Shown: piece by piece, positions 16,583 through 25,651 of the stretch
Layout of the letters: each line of letters begins with the position of its first letter
Position numbering within the stretch: position 1 is the stretch's first letter
DNA from: Deltaproteobacteria bacterium
GTDB lineage: Bacteria > Desulfobacterota > Binatia > Binatales > Binataceae
Length of the DNA: 34,511 bases
Direction of reading: 5' to 3'
NCBI GenBank assembly: GCA_027317185.1
Contig: DAHVFB010000028.1
Location: 1 to 34,511, forward strand
Position numbers and translations under genes: made by a program
The notes under the pieces: model-generated
The model's database searches: none
Seen by the model: only the letters and a program-made list of their open reading frames with translations
Told to the model about the DNA's origin: nothing

Positions 16583-17754
16583 ATGAACATTCACGAGTTC
16601 CAGGCGAAACAGGTGCTGGGCCGCTTCGGCGTACCGGTGCCGAAGGGACAGGCCGCCACGACGCCTGATGCGGCGGCAGCCGCCTTCACCGCGCTAGGAC
16701 AGCCGAAGGCGGTGGTCAAAGCGCAAATCCATGCCGGCGGACGCGGCAAGGCGGGCGGCGTCAAGCTGGTGTCCAGCGCCCAGGAGGCGCGCGATTTCGC
16801 CGCCAGGCTGCTGGGCAAGCCGCTGGTGACCCATCAGACCGGGCCGCAGGGACGGATTGTAAATCGCATCTATGTGGAGGAAGCGAGCCAAATCGCGCGC
16901 GAGCTTTACCTCGGGTTGGTGGTCGATCGAAAAGCCGCCTCGGTTTCGCTGATTGCCAGCAGCGAAGGCGGTATGGAGATCGAAGAGGTGGCGGCTAACA
17001 CCCCTGAAAAGGTGCTCACCGAACCGATCGATCCATTAATTGGACTGGCCGGCTTTCAGGCGCGTAAAATCGCGTTTGCGCTCGAACTCAAAGATAAGCA
17101 GATTGGGCAATTCGCCAATCTGGCCGCCGCGCTATACAAAGCATTCCTCGAAACTGACGCTTCGTTGATCGAAATCAATCCATTGGTGGTCACCGCCGAT
17201 GGCCGTGTCATCTGCCTGGACGCCAAGATGTCGTTTGACGACAACGGCTTGTTCCGCCATCCGGAAATTCGTGAACTGCGCGATCCCACTGAGGAGGATC
17301 CGGCCGAGATCGAAGCCTCGAAGTACGATCTGAATTACGTGCATCTGGACGGAAATATCGGCTGCATGGTGAACGGCGCCGGACTCGCGATGGCGACCAT
17401 GGACATCGTGAAATTATCGGGCGCTGAACCGGCCAATTTTCTCGATGTGGGTGGCGGCGCCAATGCCGAAAAGGTGGCGGCGGCGTTTCGTATCCTGCTG
17501 GCGGACGATCGCGTCAAGGCGGTGCTGATCAACATCTTTGGCGGTATCATGCGCTGCGACGTGCTGGCCGAGGGTGTGGTCGAGGCCGCGCGCCAGGTGA
17601 AATTGAACATACCGCTGGTGGTGCGGATGGAAGGCACCAACGTCGATCGCGGTAAACAGATATTGAAGGACTCGGGAATCAAGGTGATTACCGGTAACGA
17701 TATGGCTGATGCGGCGCGCCGCGTGGTCGATGCGATCGGGCAGGGCGCAAGCCG

Positions 17755-17758
<4 letters not shown>
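16583..17758 (+). CDS. sucC: Succinyl-CoA ligase (ADP-forming) beta subunit
   Basis: With SucD this interconverts succinyl-CoA and succinate with substrate-level ATP or GTP synthesis. 391 residues, the standard length, begin [20 protein letters not shown]. An ATP-grasp fold occupies about residues 1-235, with the nucleotide loop [16 protein letters not shown] and the metal/phosphate region EINPLVV and [11 protein letters not shown]. The C-terminal ligase-CoA domain contains [18 protein letters not shown] and [11 protein letters not shown]. The stop overlaps the sucD start as ATGA (17755-17758), so the two subunits should be translated in coupled fashion at equal amounts. No strong Shine-Dalgarno is seen before ATG 16583, only GAGA at about 9 bases. 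Confidence 0.97.
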
Positions 17759-18633
<875 letters not shown>

Positions 18634-18638
18634 TTAAA

Positions 18639-19052
18639 ATGGAACGAACTCTTGCGATTATCAAACCCGATGCCGTCAAACGCGGCTTTGTTGGCGGTAT
18701 CCTGGTGGAGATCCAATCCGCGGGCCTGAGTGTCTGCGGCTTGCGCATGATCCGGTTGGCGAAAGAGCAAGCCGAAGCGTTTTACGAGGTGCATCAGGCG
18801 CGGCCGTTTTACGCGTCGTTGTGCGCCTATATGTCATCCGGTCCGGTGGTGGTGATGGTATTGGAAGGCGAGGGCGCGATTGCGCGTTGGCGCGATCTGA
18901 TGGGCGCCACCGATCCGGCCAAGGCGGCGGCGGGAACAATCCGCAAGAAGTTCGGCGTCGATGTTGAGCAAAATGCCGCGCATGGTTCCGATGCGCCCGA
19001 AACCGCATCACGTGAGATTCCGTTTTTCTTTCGCACGCTCGATATAGTTTGA
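18639..19052 (+). CDS. ndk: Nucleoside diphosphate kinase
   Basis: Transfers the gamma phosphate of ATP to other (d)NDPs through a phosphohistidine. 137 residues, normal for bacteria. MERTLAIIKPDAVKRG is the family N-terminus, and the active-site His115 is in NAAHGSDA; Lys9 and other nucleotide contacts are present (GATDPAKAAAGTIRKKFG). The gene directly follows sucCD, and in several bacteria NDK associates physically with succinyl-CoA ligase; here the evidence is only the neighbourhood. The ATG at 18639 lies 5 bases past the sucD stop and no strong ribosome site is visible, so translation may depend on coupling. Confidence 0.97.
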   Translation: MERTLAIIKPDAVKRGFVGGILVEIQSAGLSVCGLRMIRLAKEQAEAFYEVHQARPFYASLCAYMSSGPVVVMVLEGEGAIARWRDLMGATDPAKAAAGTIRKKFGVDVEQNAAHGSDAPETASREIPFFFRTLDIV

Positions 19053-19130
19053 CCGGCGGTCCTTCACCGGCTGGCGGCTTCGCCGATCACGGTCGAGGCC
19101 GCCCTTCATAAGGCGGGCGCCATAGACGCG

Positions 19131-19397
19131 ATGCGCGCCGTATTCCCCGGTCCTTTCAGGCAGGTCCTGTTCGAAGGCCACGGAATTGCAACCTGGGTCA
19201 ACCTGGACGCGATCAAACTATTGACGCATCATACGAGCGCCGTAATCGTGGCGGTCGTGATGTTCTGGCTGGTCGGCTATGTGGTCCAGCGCCTGCTTCC
19301 CGAAGGACTGATTCGGCATTGCGTGCTGTGGATCGATGAATTCGTGCTGTTGTGCCTGTTTATTTATTTCGCATACGAGCTGCTGACTTATCTCTGA
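19131..19397 (+). CDS. Small membrane protein, unknown function
   Basis: 88 residues from ATG 19131 (MRAVFPGPFRQVLFEGHG). Two hydrophobic helices are visible, about residues 36-55 (TSAVIVAVVMFWLVGYVVQRLL) and 67-86 (IDEFVLLCLFIYFAYELL), joined by a short loop with a Cys. This resembles small uncharacterised membrane proteins found in deltaproteobacterial-type genomes, but I do not recognise a family. No obvious ribosome site precedes the start. It lies between ndk (78 bases upstream) and rlmN. Confidence 0.55.
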   Translation: MRAVFPGPFRQVLFEGHGIATWVNLDAIKLLTHHTSAVIVAVVMFWLVGYVVQRLLPEGLIRHCVLWIDEFVLLCLFIYFAYELLTYL

Positions 19398-19431
19398 CAG
19401 CCGGGATGACGGATTTGTCACCCGCAGGCTC

Positions 19432-19440
19432 TGTTACAAT
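19432..19440 (+). promoter_or_regulatory. Extended -10 promoter element before rlmN
   Basis: TGTTACAAT (19432-19440) fits the extended -10 consensus TGnTATAAT. A TTGTCA at 19415-19420 lies only 14 bases upstream of the -10, too close for a normal -35 partner. Transcription would start near 19447, almost at the GTG 19450, which would make the rlmN mRNA leaderless or give a short leader for an ATG at 19471. Confidence 0.4.
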
Positions 19441-19449
19441 ATCCCAAAC

Positions 19450-20613
19450 GTGAAAAACTCCGCTGATATTATGCCTGCGCCGGCGATTATGCGGCGCGAC
19501 GTTCGCGAACTCGCACTCGAAGAGCTGGAACGGGAGGTCGTGGCGGAGGGCGAGCGCACTTTTCGCGCCCGCCAGATAATGCGCTGGCTGTGGGGCGTCG
19601 GCGCCGAATCCTTCGACGCAATGCGCGACATCCCGGCCGCGTTGCGCGCCCGTCTGAGCCAGCGATTCACGGCCGACCTGCCCCGCACCACTGCCTCGCG
19701 AGCGGAGGACGGCACCTGCAAGCTGTTGCTCACGCTGGCGGGCAACGAAGCGATCGAGAGCGTGATAATCCCGGCTGACAGACGCCTTACGCTGTGCCTG
19801 TCCACTCAGGTTGGCTGCGCGATGGCCTGTGAATTTTGCGCCACCGCTCAGATGGGGCTCCATCGCAACCTCACCGCCGCGGAAATCGCCGGCCAGATAC
19901 TGGTGGCCAGACGCGAAATCACTGCGGATGATCGCTTCACCAATTTCGTCTTCATGGGCATGGGCGAGCCATTGGCGAATTATCCGCGCCTGGCGCGCGC
20001 ATTGAAGATCATCAGTGCGGACTGGGGACTTGGTATCTCGCCACGGCGAATCACGGTCTCCACCGTCGGCCTGATTACCGGCATGGAAACCCTGATGGCT
20101 GATTTCCAGGTGAATCTGGCGGTGTCGCTGCATGCCACCACTGACGAGGTGCGCAGCCGAATCATGCCGATCAATCAGCGCTTCCCGATTGCTGATCTGT
20201 TGGCCGCCTGCGCCCGGCTGCCGATCGCCCGGCGTAACCGGATCACCTTCGAATACGTGATGCTTGCTGGGATGAACGATTCGCCGGAAGATGCCGCCAG
20301 ATTGATCAAGCTGCTCAGGCCGCTGCGGGCGAAGATCAACCTGCTGTTCTTCAATCCGTTTCCGGGGTCGCGGTTCAAACCTAGCGCGCGCGCCACGGTG
20401 GAGGACTTTCTTGCCGTACTACGGCAGGGTAATTTGACCGCAACCCTGCGCGAGAGCCGTGGCCGCGATATCGCAGCGGCATGCGGACAGCTTTATGCCG
20501 AGCGCGGTCCACAGCAGCATCAGCCGGAGTCAGCGGTCGAATCGCGACAGGGACGAGGGGAGGGAGCAAGGCCGGGCGTCGGGCCGAAAGATCAGGCCGG
20601 CCGAATTCATTAA
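19450..20613 (+). CDS. rlmN: Dual-specificity 23S rRNA/tRNA C2-adenine methyltransferase RlmN
   Basis: A radical-SAM enzyme that methylates C2 of A2503 in 23S rRNA and A37 of some tRNAs. The cluster motif CAMACEFC gives Cys123, Cys127 and Cys130 for the 4Fe-4S cluster, and the two mechanistic cysteines are present: Cys116 (LTLCLST) and the methyl-carrying Cys345 (AAACGQL), equivalent to Cys118 and Cys355 of E. coli. MGMGEPLANY and the SAM-binding region VSLHATTDEVRSRIMPIN are also visible. The start is uncertain: GTG 19450 gives 387 residues, while ATG 19471 or 19489 would be shorter, and none has a good ribosome site. The last 35 residues after the conserved core are a low-complexity Gln/Gly/Arg tail not typical of the family. 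mtnP follows after 5 bases. Confidence 0.94.
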   Translation: MKNSADIMPAPAIMRRDVRELALEELEREVVAEGERTFRARQIMRWLWGVGAESFDAMRDIPAALRARLSQRFTADLPRTTASRAEDGTCKLLLTLAGNEAIESVIIPADRRLTLCLSTQVGCAMACEFCATAQMGLHRNLTAAEIAGQILVARREITADDRFTNFVFMGMGEPLANYPRLARALKIISADWGLGISPRRITVSTVGLITGMETLMADFQVNLAVSLHATTDEVRSRIMPINQRFPIADLLAACARLPIARRNRITFEYVMLAGMNDSPEDAARLIKLLRPLRAKINLLFFNPFPGSRFKPSARATVEDFLAVLRQGNLTATLRESRGRDIAAACGQLYAERGPQQHQPESAVESRQGRGEGARPGVGPKDQAGRIH

Positions 20614-20618
20614 TCACA

Positions 20619-21491
20619 ATGGCAAAAAAAACCCTGGGAGTGATCGGCGGCAGCGGCTTCTATCAGATGAAGACGCTCGAACGAGTCGAGCAGATCGATC
20701 TCGATACCCCGTTCGGCCGCCCGTCGGATCCATACTTTCGCGGATCGATCGGCGACACCGAAGTGGTATTCCTCTCGCGCCACGGCCGCGGCCATCGGCT
20801 GCTGCCCAGCGAAATTAACTACCGCGCCAATATCCATGGACTGAAGCAGCTCGGCGTCGAGTATCTGGTCTCGATCAGCTCCGCCGGCAGCATGCGCGAG
20901 GACCTCAAGCCGGGCGACCTGATGGTGCCCGACCAGTTTATCGATCGCACGTTTCGGCGGCCCTCGACCTTCTTTGGCGATGGTATCGTCGGTCACGTTT
21001 CGCTCGCCGATCCGGTCTGCGCGCCGCTCAGCCGTGAACTGGTCGCGGCGGCGCGGGCGGCGGATGCGACCGTGAAAGATGGCGGCACCTATTTCTGTAT
21101 CGAGGGACCGCAGTTTTCAAGCCGCGCCGAATCGAACCTGTTCCGGAGTTGGGGCGTGGACGTTATCAGCATGACCGCGATGCAGGAGGCGCGCCTCGCG
21201 CGCGAGGCCGAGCTATGTTTCGCCACGCTGGTGCTGGTGACCGATTTCGATTGCTGGCATCAGAGCGTCGCGGCGGTGGATATCGGTGAAATCCTGCGCG
21301 TGATGAAACTCAACGTCGAGCTGGCGCAAAAAGCGATCGCAAATCTGGCGCGCCGGCTCGATGCGCTGGATCGGAGCTGTCCCTGTCCGCGGGCGCTTGA
21401 CGGCGCAATCATCACCGACCCGTCGGTAATTCCGCCGAAGGCAGCGGCCGGCCTGAATCTGATTGTCGGGAAATACTTAAAGCGCCAGTAG
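20619..21491 (+). CDS. mtnP: S-methyl-5'-thioadenosine phosphorylase
   Basis: Cleaves methylthioadenosine with phosphate to adenine and 5-methylthioribose-1-phosphate, in methionine/purine salvage. 290 residues from ATG 20619 (MAKKTLGVIGGSGFYQM). The frame is open further upstream as a shadow of rlmN. Phosphate- and substrate-site motifs of the trimeric PNP/MTAP family are present: GGSGFY, SRHGRGH, NYRANIHGLKQLGV, GTYFCIEGPQFSSRAES, and MTAMQEARLAREAELCFATLVLVTDFDCWH. The DFD in the last segment favours 6-amino purine (adenine) substrates over hypoxanthine. It is followed by a PfkB-family kinase gene that may act on a product or related nucleoside. The Shine-Dalgarno is poor, so coupling to rlmN is likely. 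Confidence 0.92.
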   Translation: MAKKTLGVIGGSGFYQMKTLERVEQIDLDTPFGRPSDPYFRGSIGDTEVVFLSRHGRGHRLLPSEINYRANIHGLKQLGVEYLVSISSAGSMREDLKPGDLMVPDQFIDRTFRRPSTFFGDGIVGHVSLADPVCAPLSRELVAAARAADATVKDGGTYFCIEGPQFSSRAESNLFRSWGVDVISMTAMQEARLAREAELCFATLVLVTDFDCWHQSVAAVDIGEILRVMKLNVELAQKAIANLARRLDALDRSCPCPRALDGAIITDPSVIPPKAAAGLNLIVGKYLKRQ

Positions 21492-21510
21492 GCGAAAAGC
21501 AGGTACGCAG

Positions 21511-22434
21511 ATGAGTATCGTGGTGGTTGGCAGTATCGGATATGACACCGTCGAGACGCAGCATGGACGGATCGCGGACGCGCTCGGCGGCTCGGCCAGT
21601 TTCTTTTCGGTCGCCGCGCGATTTTTTGCGCCGGTCAGCATGGTCGCGGTGGTGGGCGAGGATTTCAAAAGCGACGACGTTAAGTTTTTTACTGACCGAA
21701 ACGTCGATATCCGTGGCCTGGTGCATGAAAAGGGCGAAACCTTTCGCTGGCACGGGCGCTATCACGAGGACATGAATCAGCGCGACACGCTGCATCTGGC
21801 GCTCAATGTCTTCGCCGATTTCTCCCCCGATCTGTTGCCCGACCAGCGCCGCGCCGACTACCTGTTCCTCGCCAACATCTCGCCGCAACTGCAATCGCGC
21901 GTGCTGTCCCAGATGACCAATCCGAAAGTGGTCGCGGCCGACACCATGGACCATTGGATAAACACCGAGCGCGCCGCGCTGATCAAAATGCTGGCGAAGG
22001 TCGATATTCTCACGCTCAACGATCAGGAGGCCAAGCTGCTGGCGCAGGAGCACAATCTGGTCAAGGCCGGGCGCGCGATCCTCAAGATGGGTCCCAAGAC
22101 CGTGCTGGTGAAGCGTGGTGAATATGGCGTTTTGCTGTTTAGCCCGGAGTCGATGTTCGCGGTGCCTGCCTATCCGCTTGAAGAGGTGATCGATCCGACT
22201 GGCGCGGGCGATACGTTCGCTGGCGGCTTCATGGGCTTTATCGCCCGCAGCGGCAAAGTCTCCGAGCCGGTGCTGAGAAAGGCGGTGGTCTACGGTAGTG
22301 TGATGGGATCATTCGTGGTCGAGCGCTTTTCGCTCGATCGCCTGTCCGACCTGAGCTGGGAGACTATCGACGCGCGCTATCGGGCCTTCGTCGAATTGAC
22401 CGATTCGCAGCATACGAAATGGAACTCTCAGTAG
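21511..22434 (+). CDS. PfkB-family carbohydrate/nucleoside kinase
   Basis: 307 residues of ribokinase-like fold. The N-terminal strand MSIVVVGSIGYDTVET, the GGSASFFSVAAR glycine motif, and the C-terminal signature DPTGAGDTFAGGFMG with the catalytic base Asp234 show an intact ATP-dependent kinase. The substrate is not determined. Adenosine, a ribose derivative or a methylthioribose-related compound is suggested only by the adjacent MTA phosphorylase. The start at ATG 21511 is preceded by a purine-rich AAAAGCAGG. The 3' end overlaps the following glycosyltransferase gene by 16 bases, so the salvage pair and the sugar genes are probably on one transcript. Confidence 0.85.
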   Translation: MSIVVVGSIGYDTVETQHGRIADALGGSASFFSVAARFFAPVSMVAVVGEDFKSDDVKFFTDRNVDIRGLVHEKGETFRWHGRYHEDMNQRDTLHLALNVFADFSPDLLPDQRRADYLFLANISPQLQSRVLSQMTNPKVVAADTMDHWINTERAALIKMLAKVDILTLNDQEAKLLAQEHNLVKAGRAILKMGPKTVLVKRGEYGVLLFSPESMFAVPAYPLEEVIDPTGAGDTFAGGFMGFIARSGKVSEPVLRKAVVYGSVMGSFVVERFSLDRLSDLSWETIDARYRAFVELTDSQHTKWNSQ

Positions 22435-23360
22435 TGATTCCGCTCTTTAACGAGCGGAACAATCTCGAACCCCTGCATCAGGAATTGACGGCGGTAATGG
22501 GCGCGCTTGAGCGATCCTACGAACTGATTTTCGTCGACGATGGCAGTACCGACGGCAGCACGGACGAGCTGCGCAGAATCAAGGCCGGCGATGCTCACGT
22601 CCGCGTAATCCGGCTGGCGCGCAACTCGGGACAAACTGCGGCGCTCGCCTGCGGTCTGCATAATTCCACCGGCGATTACGTAATCGCAATCGACGGTGAC
22701 GGCGAAAACGAACCGGCCGATATTCCGCGGCTGTTGGCCAAAGTCGAGCACGAGGGCTACGACCTCGCCAGCGGATGGCGGACCGAACGATGGCGGAACT
22801 CGCGGATCACGCGGCGGCTGCCATCGGTGGTGGCCAACCATCTCATTTCAAGTTTTACGGGCGTTAAGCTGCATGATTACGGATGCACGCTGAAGGCCTA
22901 TCGCGGAACGCTCGCGCGCCAACTGATGCTCTACGGCGAGATGCATCGTTTCGTCCCCGCGATCGCAGCGGAACTCGGGGCGCAGATCACCGAAGTCGAA
23001 GTCGGTTTCAGACCGCGGCGATGGGGCCATTCGAAGTATGGTCCCGGCAGGATTCTGCGCACCTTCCTCGACCTGATCACGGTCCGGTTTCTCTCGGGAT
23101 ATTCGACCCGGCCAATCCAGGTCTTTGGCGCGATCGGCGTGACGCTGGCATTGGCCGGCGCGCTATGGACCGGCATCCTGGTGTTCGAAAAGGTAATTCT
23201 CGGCGATCCGCTGGCCGCCCGTCCCGCACTGCTGCTGGCGGTGTTGCTGTTGGTGGTCGGCGTGCAGTTCGTGAGCCTCGGCCTGCTGGGTGAGATGCTG
23301 ACGCGCACCTATCACGAGTCGCAGCACAAACCGATCTATCTGATCAAGGAAGAATTTTAG
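22419..23360 (+). CDS. Family 2 glycosyltransferase with C-terminal membrane helices (DPM/ArnC-like)
   Basis: 313 residues. The N-terminal GT-A domain (1 to about 225) has MELSVVIPLFNERNNL, the nucleotide-binding FVDDGSTDGS, the DxD-type region IAIDGDGENEPADIPRL, and the polyprenyl-phosphate GT signature HDYGCTLKAYR and MHRFVPA. Two membrane helices follow (about 230-255 and 265-295), then a short cytoplasmic tail. The arrangement matches transferases that load a sugar from a nucleotide donor onto undecaprenyl phosphate (ArnC, GtrB, dolichol-phosphate mannose synthase type). The next genes make UDP-glucuronate and an epimerised UDP-sugar, so a UDP-hexose(uronate) donor is plausible. The ATG at 22419 lies inside the kinase gene. 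Confidence 0.88.
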   Translation: MELSVVIPLFNERNNLEPLHQELTAVMGALERSYELIFVDDGSTDGSTDELRRIKAGDAHVRVIRLARNSGQTAALACGLHNSTGDYVIAIDGDGENEPADIPRLLAKVEHEGYDLASGWRTERWRNSRITRRLPSVVANHLISSFTGVKLHDYGCTLKAYRGTLARQLMLYGEMHRFVPAIAAELGAQITEVEVGFRPRRWGHSKYGPGRILRTFLDLITVRFLSGYSTRPIQVFGAIGVTLALAGALWTGILVFEKVILGDPLAARPALLLAVLLLVVGVQFVSLGLLGEMLTRTYHESQHKPIYLIKEEF

Positions 23361-23386
23361 GCAGGACCACTCGGGGAAGTTATCGG

Positions 23387-24694
23387 ATGAATATAGCGGT
23401 TGTGGGGACAGGCTATGTCGGGCTGGTAAGCGGCACCTGCTTTGCCGAAAGCGGCAACGAGGTGATCTGCATCGATATCGATGAGAATCGAATCGACCAG
23501 CTCAAGGCCGGCAAGGTTCCGATCTACGAGCCGGGACTCGAGGAACTGGTTCGGCGCAACGCCAACGAAGGCCGCCTGCATTTCACCACCGATCTGGCGG
23601 GATCGATTAAACAATCGCTGGTCTCGTTTCTCGCCGTGGGCACGCCGATGGGTGCCGATGGCGCCGCGGACCTCAATGGCGTGTTACGCGCCGCCGAAGA
23701 TGTGCTGCGGGCCGCCGACGGCTACCATGTGATGGCGGTCAAGAGCACGGTGCCGGTCGGCACCAACGATAAGCTGCAGGCACTCGCCAGACAGCTGGAT
23801 ATCGATCGAGTGGAGATCTGCTCGTGCCCGGAGTTTTTAAAGGAAGGATCCGCAATCGAGGATTTCATGCGGCCCGATCGGGTGATTATCGGCAGCGAGA
23901 GCGAGCGCTCGACCGCGATCCTGCGTGAGATACATTCACCATTCGTGCGCACCGACAATCCAATTCTGGTAATGCATCCGCGCTCGGCGGAACTGACCAA
24001 ATATGCCTGTAATGCGATGCTCGCGCTGCGCATCTCGTTTATCAATGATATGGCGAATCTATGTTCGGCGGTGGGCGCCGAGATCAATGAGGTGCGGCGC
24101 GGCCTCGGCTCCGATCGCCGTATCGGATCGCAATTTCTTTTCCCCGGCGCCGGGTACGGCGGTTCGTGCTTCCCCAAGGATGTGCAGGCGCTGATTCACA
24201 CCGCCGCCCAGCACCATCTCGATTTTGGTTTGTTGCGTGCCGCCGAGGAAGTTAACGATCGGCAAAAGAATCTGTTGCCAGAACTGGTCAAGCAGTATTT
24301 TGGTGCCGACCTGAGCGATCGAACGTTCGCTATCTGGGGGCTGGCCTTTAAGCCACGCACCGACGATATGCGCGAGGCGCCGTCCGCGGTGGTGATCGAA
24401 CAGCTGCTCAAAGCCGGGGCGCAGGTGCGGGCGCACGATCCGGAGGCGCTCGAAAATGCGCGCCGGGTTTTCGGCGGCCGGATCAGCTATCATAGAACCA
24501 ACTACGAGGCGTTGAGCGGCGCCGATGCGCTGCTGATCCTGACGGAGTGGAACGAGTTTCGCCATCCGAATTTCCAGCGGATTCGTACTGAACTGAAGCA
24601 ACCAGTGATTTTCGATGGCCGCAATCTGTACGATCCGGCGCTGATGAAGGCGCTTGAATTCCGTTATTTTTCGATCGGACGCCCCCCGGTATAA
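23387..24694 (+). CDS. ugd: UDP-glucose 6-dehydrogenase
   Basis: Oxidises UDP-glucose to UDP-glucuronate in two NAD-dependent steps. 435 residues. The NAD-binding fold starts MNIAVVGTGYVGLVSGTCFAE, with IDIDENRI after strand 2. The catalytic nucleophile Cys261 is in PGAGYGGSCFPKDVQAL, together with the conserved Lys265. The UDP-binding C-terminal domain has WGLAFKPRTDDMREAPS. The length and motifs are normal for the UGDH branch rather than UDP-ManNAc dehydrogenase, although the latter shares much of this pattern. It lies between the GT2 gene (26 bases) and the epimerase (9 bases). Product UDP-glucuronate is a likely donor for surface polysaccharide. Confidence 0.92.
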   Translation: MNIAVVGTGYVGLVSGTCFAESGNEVICIDIDENRIDQLKAGKVPIYEPGLEELVRRNANEGRLHFTTDLAGSIKQSLVSFLAVGTPMGADGAADLNGVLRAAEDVLRAADGYHVMAVKSTVPVGTNDKLQALARQLDIDRVEICSCPEFLKEGSAIEDFMRPDRVIIGSESERSTAILREIHSPFVRTDNPILVMHPRSAELTKYACNAMLALRISFINDMANLCSAVGAEINEVRRGLGSDRRIGSQFLFPGAGYGGSCFPKDVQALIHTAAQHHLDFGLLRAAEEVNDRQKNLLPELVKQYFGADLSDRTFAIWGLAFKPRTDDMREAPSAVVIEQLLKAGAQVRAHDPEALENARRVFGGRISYHRTNYEALSGADALLILTEWNEFRHPNFQRIRTELKQPVIFDGRNLYDPALMKALEFRYFSIGRPPV

Positions 24695-24703
24695 GGACTT
24701 CGG

Positions 24704-25639
24704 ATGCGCATTCTGGTGACTGGCGGAGCCGGCTTTATCGGCTCGCATACGGTTGATGCCCTGATTGGCGCGGGTCACGAAACCGCGGTGATCGACGATT
24801 TCTCGTCGGGCAAGCGCACGCAGATCAATGCCGCGGCGCGCTTTCATCAGGCCGATTTGCGCAACGCCGATGCGATCAATCAGATCGTGAGCCAGGAGCA
24901 ACCCGAGGTGGTATATCATCTGGCCGCCCAGATGGATGTGCGCCGATCGGTGGCCGATCCGGCCTTCGACGCCGCGGTCAACCTGGTCGGATTTCTGAAT
25001 CTGGTGGAAGCCGGACGGCGCAACGGCCTCAAGCGGGTGATCTTTTCTTCCACCGGCGGTGCGATTTACGGCGAGCAGGAGAGCTTTCCCTGCGATGAGG
25101 ATCATCCGCTGCGGCCGGTAAGTCCCTATGGCGTCGCCAAGCTCGCCACCGAAAAGTATCTGTTTTTTTATCGCGCGGAATATGGGCTGGAATACACCGC
25201 GCTGCGCTACGCGAACGTCTATGGCCCGCGCCAGGATCCGCATGGCGAGGCCGGAGTGGTGGCGATTTTCTGTGGCCGGATGCTGGCCGGTCAGCCGGTT
25301 ACGATTTATGGCGATGGCGACCAAACCCGCGATTACGTTTTCGTCGGCGATATAGTCCGCGCGAACCTGGCGGCTATCCAAGCGAACGCCACCGGCGCGT
25401 TTAACATCGGCACCGGAATTGAGAGCAGCGTCAACCGCCTGTACGAGGAACTTGCCGCCGTATCCAGCCGCGCTAGCGCGCCAGAACATCGCCCAAAGCG
25501 GGCGGGCGAGCAGCGGCGATCGGTAATCTCACCGGCGCGCACGGCCAAGATGCTTGATTGGCGTCCACAGGTTACGCTGGCCGACGGGTTACGCGAGACT
25601 TTTAATTTCTTCAAACAGCGCGCCTCCGTGAGTAGTTGA
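24704..25639 (+). CDS. NAD-dependent epimerase/dehydratase (UDP-glucose 4-epimerase-like)
   Basis: 311 residues, extended short-chain dehydrogenase. TGGAGFIGSHTVDAL (6-20) binds NAD; the catalytic set is Ser115-Ser-Thr117 with Tyr142 and Lys146 (SPYGVAKLATEKY), and the sugar-nucleotide region ALRYANVYGPRQDPHGEAGVVAIF is present. This matches the GalE/UDP-glucuronate epimerase group. Since it follows UDP-glucose dehydrogenase, the substrate may be UDP-glucose or UDP-glucuronate; sequence alone does not decide. Its stop is 12 bases upstream of lepA, so the sugar cassette runs directly into the lepA-lepB genes. Confidence 0.88.
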   Translation: MRILVTGGAGFIGSHTVDALIGAGHETAVIDDFSSGKRTQINAAARFHQADLRNADAINQIVSQEQPEVVYHLAAQMDVRRSVADPAFDAAVNLVGFLNLVEAGRRNGLKRVIFSSTGGAIYGEQESFPCDEDHPLRPVSPYGVAKLATEKYLFFYRAEYGLEYTALRYANVYGPRQDPHGEAGVVAIFCGRMLAGQPVTIYGDGDQTRDYVFVGDIVRANLAAIQANATGAFNIGTGIESSVNRLYEELAAVSSRASAPEHRPKRAGEQRRSVISPARTAKMLDWRPQVTLADGLRETFNFFKQRASVSS

Positions 25640-25651
25640 GGCCGTCCCGGA

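Noticed and set aside
19053..19085. Possible terminator after ndk formed by CCGGC and GCCGG-like repeats
   Set aside because: The pairing arms are short and imperfect and no T-run follows.
19415..19440. A complete -35/-10 promoter TTGTCA and TACAAT before rlmN
   Set aside because: The spacing is only 14 bases, too short; only the extended -10 element was kept.
24059..25489. A 476-codon minus-strand frame opposite ugd and the epimerase
   Set aside because: Both plus-strand genes have complete catalytic motifs; the antisense translation is low in hydrophobic periodicity and shows no family signature.
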